DNA of 51,212 nucleotides from Marinobacter orientalis (GTDB lineage: Bacteria > Pseudomonadota > Gammaproteobacteria > Pseudomonadales > Oleiphilaceae), in assembly GCF_004792665.1 (NCBI RefSeq), contig NZ_SRZX01000012.1, positions 1-51,212 on the forward strand. Direction: 5' to 3'. Shown here piece by piece: positions 46,020 to 51,212 of the stretch (position 1 is the first letter of the stretch; every line of letters starts with the position of its first letter). The position numbers and the translations under genes are program-made. The notes beneath the pieces are model-generated. The model ran no database searches, was not told the DNA's origin, and saw only the letters and a program-made list of their open reading frames with translations.

Positions 46020-46504
46020 TCCGGATTAGCGTTGTCGGAGCGCTGTGTTGGACAGCACCGTCTCTTTCTAGCCTATGTGTATCATGCCATTTGTAAAGCC
46101 AACTTTCTTGAGTCTGGTTCAAATACCTGGCACAAACTATGGCAGACCTTTGTCGGGTATGGACAGAGAATACAGTCGCCGCTATTGACAGGGAGTTTCG
46201 CGCTGTCAAAATTGCAGATCGCCTGAAGACTGGGGCCAATACGGCAGGCAATCCCGTGCGAGTATCCCCCGTTAATGACCACACTGAATGCCCCGCGCAG
46301 ATCGCGGACTGGTTGTTGCTTACGTGCAACCCGTTGAATGGCCGTTCTCCGCAACCCTCAGGAGGGCGGCTGGCCAGGAGACAACCTCTTACGGCTGGTG
46401 TGGCGGAGTATCCGGTTCAGCTTTCACAAGAAGCCTGATGCCCGGACATCCAGGCAACCGGGACGTTTCCCGGCTCATTCACTCGTAGAAGAGGGTAGAA
46501 CATC
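46020..46504 (+). other. 485-bp leader region before ilvI, no convincing gene
   Basis: Frames here are short and show no family resemblance. Two structures stand out. TTGACAG (46185-46191) and CTGTCAA (46203-46209) form a perfect 7-bp inverted repeat with an 11-bp centre; its left arm could double as a -35 box, but the -10 17 bp on (AAAATT) is poor. CCGGGA-CGTT-TCCCGG (46458-46473) is a 6-bp hairpin about 30 nt before the ilvI start, without a T-run. I found no Ile/Leu/Val-rich leader peptide of the attenuation type. The ilv promoter and DUF4124 promoter must lie here. Confidence 0.5.
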
Positions 46505-48223
46505 GTGGAGTTATTGTCTGGCGCCGATATGCTGATCCGGTCCCTTCAGGATGAAGGTATCGAATACATATATGGCTATCCGGGTGGTGCAGCGCTGCAT
46601 ATCTATGATGCGTTGTTCAGGCAGGACAAAGTCAAACACATTCTGGTGCGTCACGAACAGGCGGCGGTCCATATGGCTGACGGCTACGCCCGTGCCACCG
46701 GATTGCCAGGCACCGTACTGGTGACCTCGGGTCCTGGAGCCACCAACACCATTACCGGCATTGCCACTGCGTTTATGGATTCCATTCCCCTGGTGGTTCT
46801 GTGCGGTCAGGTCGCATCAACACTGATCGGTGAAGATGCGTTTCAGGAGACCGATATGATCGGCGTCTCCCGTCCTGTCGTGAAACACAACCTGAGCGTT
46901 CGTCATCCGGAAGAAATTCCGGGAATCATCCGCAAAGCGTACTATATTGCTGCAACCGGCCGGCCCGGCCCCGTGGTCGTCGATATTCCCAAGGATATGA
47001 CCACGCCCAACGAGCGCTACGAATATGTTTTCCCCAAGAAGGTGAAGCTGCGCTCGTACAACCCGGCTATTCGCGGTCATGCTGGCCAGATCAAAAAAGC
47101 GGTTGATATGCTGATGGCGGCCAAGCGCCCCATTATCTATGCGGGTGGTGGCGTCATTCTTGGCAAGGCCACCGATCAACTGACCGAGCTGGTCAGGATG
47201 CTGGGTTACCCGATTACCAATACTCTGATGGGGATTGGTTGCTATCCGGCTTCCGACAGGCAGCACCTTGGCTGGCTAGGTATGCATGGTACCTATGAGT
47301 CCAACATGGCCATGCATCACTCGGACCTGATCCTTTGCGTGGGCGCACGATTCGACGACCGGGTGACCAACGCCACCGAGAAGTTCTGTCCCGGGGCACG
47401 CATCGTTCATATCGATATTGATCCGGCTTCCATTTCCAAAACCATCGATGCGGACGTTCCCATCGTGGGTCCCGTGGATGCGGTACTCAAGGAAATGATC
47501 ACCCTAGTCAGGGAGAGCAAGGAAAAGCCGGATGCCGATGCCATCGCCGCCTGGTGGAAGCAGATTGAAGAGTGGCGGGCGTTCCATGGTATGCGCTATG
47601 AGACCAGCCCGGATGTGATCAAGCCTCAGGAAGTGGTGGAAGCGCTTTGCCGGCTCACCAACGGCGAGGCGTTTGTTACCTCGGATGTGGGCCAGCATCA
47701 GATGTTTGCGGCCCAGTACTACAAATTCGACAGGCCCAATCGCTGGATCAACTCCGGGGGGCTCGGCACCATGGGTTTTGGTCTGCCAGCTGCCATGGGC
47801 GTCAAACTGACGCATCCGGATGACGAGGTGCTCTGCATTACCGGTGAGGGCAGTATCCAGATGAACATCCAGGAATTGTCCACCTGCAAGCAGTACAACC
47901 TGCCGGTGAAAATCATCAACCTGAACAACCAGGCTCTGGGCATGGTCAAGCAGTGGCAGGACATGAACTATGAATCCCGCCATGCCGAGTCCTACATGGG
48001 ATCCCTGCCGGACTTCATCAAACTGGCTGAAGCCTATGGCCATGTTGGTGTGCGCATCGACCGCAAGGAAGATCTGGAACCCAAGCTGAAAGAGGTTCTG
48101 GCGATGAAGGACGATCTGGTATTCGTTGATATCTACGTTGACCGGTTCGAGCACGTCTACCCGATGCAGGTGGCACGCGGCTCGATGAAGGATATGTGGC
48201 TCAGCAAGACGGAGAGGGTCTGA
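46505..48223 (+). CDS. ilvI: Acetolactate synthase large subunit
   Basis: This thiamine-diphosphate enzyme makes acetolactate and acetohydroxybutyrate, the first common step of valine, leucine and isoleucine synthesis. The 572-residue protein has the catalytic Glu51 in VRHEQAAVHMADGYAR and the cofactor motif GEGSIQMNIQEL, ending LNNQALGMVKQW. It begins at a GTG (46505) with GAGGG upstream. The small subunit gene follows after 2 bp. The assignment as IlvI rather than IlvB or IlvG rests on the ilvI-ilvH-ilvC arrangement. Confidence 0.96.
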   Translation: MELLSGADMLIRSLQDEGIEYIYGYPGGAALHIYDALFRQDKVKHILVRHEQAAVHMADGYARATGLPGTVLVTSGPGATNTITGIATAFMDSIPLVVLCGQVASTLIGEDAFQETDMIGVSRPVVKHNLSVRHPEEIPGIIRKAYYIAATGRPGPVVVDIPKDMTTPNERYEYVFPKKVKLRSYNPAIRGHAGQIKKAVDMLMAAKRPIIYAGGGVILGKATDQLTELVRMLGYPITNTLMGIGCYPASDRQHLGWLGMHGTYESNMAMHHSDLILCVGARFDDRVTNATEKFCPGARIVHIDIDPASISKTIDADVPIVGPVDAVLKEMITLVRESKEKPDADAIAAWWKQIEEWRAFHGMRYETSPDVIKPQEVVEALCRLTNGEAFVTSDVGQHQMFAAQYYKFDRPNRWINSGGLGTMGFGLPAAMGVKLTHPDDEVLCITGEGSIQMNIQELSTCKQYNLPVKIINLNNQALGMVKQWQDMNYESRHAESYMGSLPDFIKLAEAYGHVGVRIDRKEDLEPKLKEVLAMKDDLVFVDIYVDRFEHVYPMQVARGSMKDMWLSKTERV

Positions 48224-48225
48224 TC

Positions 48226-48717
48226 ATGCGTCGAATCATTTCTGTTTTGCTTGAGAACGAACCAGGGGCCCTGTCCCGCGTAGTGGGCCTGTTTTCGCAG
48301 CGCAACTACAACATTGAAACGCTGACGGTCGCGCCTACCGAGGATGAGACTCTCTCGCGCCTGACGGTCACCACCAGCGGCTCCGACAAGGTCATCGAAC
48401 AGATCACCAAGCAGCTCAACAAGCTGATCGAGGTAGTCAAGCTGGTGGACCTTACCGAGGGCGCGCACATCGAGCGTGAGCTGATGCTGGTCAAGCTCAA
48501 GGCAACCGGCTCCCAGCGGGCCGAGATCAAGCGTACCGTTGATATTTTCCGGGGCCAGATTGTGGACGTCACCAGTTCCGTCTACACCGTTCAGCTGTCC
48601 GGTAACAGCGAAAAGCTGGATGGCTTTATCCAGGCCATAGGGACATCAGGCGTACTTGAAGTCGTCCGCAGCGGTGTTTCCGGCATTGCCCGTGGCGAGA
48701 AGGTATTAAGCCTGTAA
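48226..48717 (+). CDS. ilvH: Acetolactate synthase small (regulatory) subunit
   Basis: The 163-residue protein has an N-terminal ACT domain (MRRIISVLLENEPGALSRVV, RNYNIETLTVAPTED) that binds valine and mediates feedback inhibition, and the conserved C-terminal domain (ERELMLVKLKA, then FRGQIVDVT). ATG 48226 starts two bases after the ilvI stop. Also called ilvN in some annotations. Confidence 0.96.
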   Translation: MRRIISVLLENEPGALSRVVGLFSQRNYNIETLTVAPTEDETLSRLTVTTSGSDKVIEQITKQLNKLIEVVKLVDLTEGAHIERELMLVKLKATGSQRAEIKRTVDIFRGQIVDVTSSVYTVQLSGNSEKLDGFIQAIGTSGVLEVVRSGVSGIARGEKVLSL

Positions 48718-48786
48718 CAGACGTTGACATCATTCTGTACAATGACGGCCCCTAACAGGCCAATACAAAATATATAGAGGTTATAC

Positions 48787-49803
48787 ATGCAGGTTTATTA
48801 CGATAAGGATTGCGATCTTTCCATCATCCAGGGCAAGAAAGTTGCCATCATCGGTTTTGGCTCACAGGGTCACGCTCATGCGTGCAACCTGAAAGAGTCC
48901 GGTGTCGATGTGACTGTGGGTCTGCGACCGGGTTCTTCTTCCATTGCCAAGGCAGAAGCCTATGGCCTGAAAACCAGCGATGTTCCGGCTGCCGTTGCCG
49001 CTGCTGATGTGGTTATGGTTCTGACGCCGGACGAGTTCCAGGCGCAACTGTACAATGCAGAGATCGAGCCCAACCTCAAGCAGGGTGCTACGCTCGCCTT
49101 CGCCCACGGCTTTTCGATCCACTACAACCAGATTGTGCCGCGCAAAGATCTGGACGTGATCATGATCGCACCCAAGGCGCCGGGCCACACCGTACGCACC
49201 GAATTTACCCGTGGCGGTGGTATCCCGGACCTGATAGCGATCTTCCAGGACGCTTCCGGTAATGCCAAGAACCTGGCACTGTCCTATGCCAGCGGCATTG
49301 GCGGCGGCCGTACCGGTATCATCGAAACCACTTTCAAGGACGAAACCGAAACTGATCTGTTCGGTGAGCAGGCTGTTCTGTGTGGCGGTACTGTTGAACT
49401 GGTCAAGGCGGCTTTTGAAACGCTGGTCGATGGCGGTTACGAGCCGGAAATGGCGTACTTCGAATGTCTGCACGAGCTCAAGCTGATCGTTGACCTGATG
49501 TACGAAGGTGGCATCGCCAACATGAACTACTCCATCTCCAACAACGCGGAGTATGGTGAATATGTGACGGGCCCCGAGATCATCAACGAGCAGTCCCGCG
49601 AGGCCATGCGCAATGCACTGAAGCGCATCCAGACCGGTGAATATGCCAAGATGTTCATTCAGGAAGGCAGCAGCAACTACCCGTCGATGACGGCCCGTCG
49701 CCGCATCAATGCCGAGCATCAGATCGAGACAGTAGGTGAAAAACTGCGCTCGATGATGCCCTGGATCTCCGCGAACAAGATCGTGGATAAAGAGAAAAAC
49801 TGA
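48787..49803 (+). CDS. ilvC: Ketol-acid reductoisomerase (NADP+), class I
   Basis: IlvC rearranges and reduces acetolactate to the dihydroxy acid of valine and isoleucine synthesis. The 338-residue length marks the short class I form. The Rossmann motif GFGSQGHAHACNLKESG, PKAPGHTVRTEF, and the metal-binding ETDLFGEQAVLCGG and AYFECLHELKLIVDLMYEGG are all present. A 69-bp gap after ilvH contains TTGACA but without a well-placed -10, so it is probably read from the ilvI transcript. A strong terminator follows. Confidence 0.97.
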   Translation: MQVYYDKDCDLSIIQGKKVAIIGFGSQGHAHACNLKESGVDVTVGLRPGSSSIAKAEAYGLKTSDVPAAVAAADVVMVLTPDEFQAQLYNAEIEPNLKQGATLAFAHGFSIHYNQIVPRKDLDVIMIAPKAPGHTVRTEFTRGGGIPDLIAIFQDASGNAKNLALSYASGIGGGRTGIIETTFKDETETDLFGEQAVLCGGTVELVKAAFETLVDGGYEPEMAYFECLHELKLIVDLMYEGGIANMNYSISNNAEYGEYVTGPEIINEQSREAMRNALKRIQTGEYAKMFIQEGSSNYPSMTARRRINAEHQIETVGEKLRSMMPWISANKIVDKEKN

Positions 49804-49825
49804 GCCGGTAGACCGGCCCGGTTTG

Positions 49826-49854
49826 AAAAACGCGGCCCGGGTGGCCGCGTTTTT
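49826..49854 (+). terminator. Rho-independent terminator after ilvC
   Basis: AAAAACGCGGCC (49826-49837) and GGCCGCGTTTTT (49843-49854) form a 12-bp stem with a 5-nt loop and a T-run, a strong intrinsic terminator 22 bp after the ilvC stop, separating the ilv operon from pssA. Confidence 0.92.
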
Positions 49855-49893
49855 CGTATATACTCCGCCTAAATGCTTTCCGGAGTGAGTGGT

Positions 49894-50745
49894 ATGACTG
49901 ACGAGAAAAAGCAGACCAAGACAGGCCCAGAAAAGAACGATGCTCAGGAGGTTGATGATCTGCAGGAGCACGAATTCGATATCGAGGCCGGGGAGGTCGT
50001 TGAGGAAGAGCTTGTTGGAGGTGCACCGGTCCGCCGTAAGGGTATATATCTTCTGCCCAATGCGCTGACGACCGCTTCATTGTTCTCTGGCTTCTACGCC
50101 ATCGTCGCGGCTGCCAATGGGGTTTTTGATAACGCGGCGATTGCGATTTTTGTATCGATGATCCTTGATGGCCTTGATGGCAGGGTCGCCAGGCTCACCA
50201 ATACCCAAAGCAAGTTTGGTGAGGAGTACGACAGTCTTTCCGATATGGTTGCGTTTGGCGTAGCGCCGGGGCTGGTGGCTTTTTTCTGGTCACTGAATAA
50301 TCTCGGCCAGGTTGGCTGGGCCATTACTTTTATTTACGTGGCTGGTGCGGCTTTGCGGTTGGCACGGTTCAATACCCAGATCGACTCTGTGGATAAAAAG
50401 TTCTTTGTCGGCCTGGCCAGTCCTGCGGCTGCCGCCTGTGTGGCCGGATTGGTCTGGACCTTCCATGCTGTGGAGCCGGCCAGCTGGTTGACGTTAATGA
50501 CGATCATCATTGTTGGTGGTTGTGGTGTGCTGATGGTCAGCAACATTCTCTACAAAAGCTTCAAGGACCTGGATATGCGTGGGCGGGTTCCGTTCGCTGC
50601 GATTCTTCTGGTAGTCCTGGTGTTTGTGGTGGTCGCGCTTGACCCGGCTACGGTTCTGTTCACCGGCTTTCTTGTCTATGCATTGTCGGGTCCGGTTCTG
50701 GCGCTGCTCAGAAAATCGCGCCACTCGGCAGGCCAGTCAACGTGA
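49894..50745 (+). CDS. pssA: CDP-diacylglycerol-serine O-phosphatidyltransferase
   Basis: PssA forms phosphatidylserine, the precursor of phosphatidylethanolamine. The 283-residue protein has the CDP-alcohol phosphotransferase motif DGLDGRVARL followed by GEEYDSLSD, within a membrane domain of about eight helices. This is the integral-membrane PssA type (as in Bacillus and Pseudomonas), unlike the E. coli enzyme. The N-terminal 50 residues are acidic and polar. I chose ATG 49894 with GGAG upstream over ATG 49873. Placement after ilvC is conserved in Pseudomonas. Confidence 0.94.
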   Translation: MTDEKKQTKTGPEKNDAQEVDDLQEHEFDIEAGEVVEEELVGGAPVRRKGIYLLPNALTTASLFSGFYAIVAAANGVFDNAAIAIFVSMILDGLDGRVARLTNTQSKFGEEYDSLSDMVAFGVAPGLVAFFWSLNNLGQVGWAITFIYVAGAALRLARFNTQIDSVDKKFFVGLASPAAAACVAGLVWTFHAVEPASWLTLMTIIIVGGCGVLMVSNILYKSFKDLDMRGRVPFAAILLVVLVFVVVALDPATVLFTGFLVYALSGPVLALLRKSRHSAGQST

Positions 50746-50835
50746 ATTCGGGGTGGAAAACAGGCAGATTGATCGCGGTTTGATCAGCGGTATAGGTGCT
50801 AACCGAGACAGTGTAGAAATAGTTGATTAAGCTCG

Positions 50836-50863
50836 TTGACACCTGCGCCTGGCTCTGTAGAAT
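50836..50863 (+). promoter_or_regulatory. rRNA operon promoter P1
   Basis: TTGACA (50836-50841) and TAGAAT (50858-50863) stand 16 bp apart and are followed by a GC-rich discriminator (GCGC), the pattern of growth-rate-controlled rrn promoters. The about 90 bp between pssA and this box may hold an activating upstream region; I could not identify sites in it. Confidence 0.82.
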
Positions 50864-50971
50864 GCGCATCTCGTTCGAGGGACACGCCACTGAGGCGGGT
50901 CACAAATCGGACGACAACCGTTTGATTTAATTGATAGTTTACCGGTTCTGAATCGGCATCAAAATAAACAG

Positions 50972-50999
50972 TTGACAAGGCAGCGATTCGATGTAGAAT
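50972..50999 (+). promoter_or_regulatory. rRNA operon promoter P2
   Basis: A second TTGACA (50972-50977), 16 bp, TAGAAT (50994-50999) lies 136 bp after P1, with an A-rich stretch just upstream that may act as an UP element. Both boxes are identical to those of P1, including spacing. Tandem rrn promoters are usual in gammaproteobacteria. Confidence 0.82.
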
Positions 51000-51011
51000 A
51001 CGCCACCTTGA

Positions 51012-51039
51012 TCGGGCAAGTCCCGAACGCTCTTTAAAA
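51012..51039 (+). promoter_or_regulatory. rrn antitermination leader: boxB hairpin and boxA
   Basis: TCGGG-CAAGT-CCCGA (51012-51026) is a perfect 5-bp boxB-like hairpin. One base later comes CGCTCTTTAAAA (51028-51039), a close match to the E. coli rrn boxA TGCTCTTTAACA. A boxC-like GTGTGGGCGCT follows at about 51058. NusB, encoded at 8405, is the protein that recognises boxA. Confidence 0.88.
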
Positions 51040-51169
51040 AGTTGACCAAGTAATTCGTGTGGGCGCTGGCCGAGGTATTTCGGACATGAAATATCAGGAC
51101 AGTGACTCGTCGAAAAATTGAGTTTTGTCTTGAGCAGAAATAAAGGATCTTCGGATTCTTGTATGATTT

Positions 51170-51212
51170 AAACTGAAGAGTTTGATCATGGCTCAGATTG
51201 AACGCTGGCGGC
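51170..51212 (+). rRNA. rrs: 16S ribosomal RNA, 5' end (cut by window edge)
   Basis: The sequence AAACTGAAGAGTTTGATCAT, continuing with the universal GGCTCAG and AACGCTGGCGGC, is the 5' end of bacterial 16S rRNA. By comparison with E. coli the mature end is placed at about 51170. The remainder lies beyond the window. Confidence 0.97.

Noticed and set aside
46139..46438. A 99-codon forward frame upstream of ilvI
   Set aside because: It has no ribosome binding site, no signal peptide or domain, and overlaps other equally plausible short frames; I treat the gap as non-coding.
48718..48786. A separate ilvC promoter
   Set aside because: TTGACA is present near 48724, but no -10 lies 16-18 bp downstream; the TACAAT that follows is only about 8 bp away.

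Overview
The window is chromosomal DNA from a gammaproteobacterium, most likely Marinobacter or a close relative. This rests on Pseudomonas-type gene order across most of the window, a wax ester synthase/diacylglycerol acyltransferase, and the general protein similarity of the housekeeping genes. The genus is an inference; nothing was searched. Almost all of the window is conserved housekeeping sequence. The accessory part is small: an IS110-family transposase cut by the left edge, a family of large intergenic hairpins, a palindromic repeat cluster, and a few lineage-specific genes.

Layout. Positions 1-420 hold the 5' end of the IS110 transposase (minus strand) and the first large hairpin. 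Then come radA-ettA (minus) and a long forward block glyA-nrdR-ribD-ribBA-ribH-nusB-thiL covering one-carbon metabolism, riboflavin, transcription antitermination and thiamine. The usual riboflavin synthase gene is missing between ribD and ribBA. From 9.9 to 14.9 kb lies a lineage-specific stretch: a DUF6316 protein, a DUF2057 lipoprotein, a WS/DGAT acyltransferase, and a LysR regulator divergent from a glutathionyl-hydroquinone reductase. From 14.9 to 27.7 kb the order ispB / rplU-rpmA-obgE-proB / rpsT / murJ-ribF-ileS-lspA-fkpB-ispH matches what I remember of the P. aeruginosa PA4557-PA4569 region.

From 27.9 to 38.3 kb is a type IV pilus region. A forward minor-pilin operon (fimU, pilV, pilW, pilX, an unrecognised small exported protein, pilY1, pilE) converges on a reverse unit pilS-pilR-fimT. 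Next come nadE, bamD (reverse), rluD-pgeF, clpB behind a heat-shock-type promoter, a DUF4124 protein (reverse), the branched-chain amino acid operon ilvI-ilvH-ilvC, and pssA. The window ends in an rRNA operon with tandem promoters, a boxB/boxA antitermination leader and the first bases of 16S rRNA.

The most unusual signal is a family of four intergenic hairpins (277-385, 18044-18145, 19312-19420, 26583-26684). Each has a related core of about 52 nt containing two small GGA-loop stem-loops, enclosed by a 25-28 bp stem whose sequence differs completely between copies although its length is nearly fixed. All four lie 9-32 bp from a stop codon. A conserved loop with unique stems is the reverse of ordinary REP/REPIN elements. 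Two further points deserve checking: a 13-bp hairpin that would hide the IS110 transposase ribosome binding site, and a RibBA protein whose GTP cyclohydrolase half has lost every cysteine.
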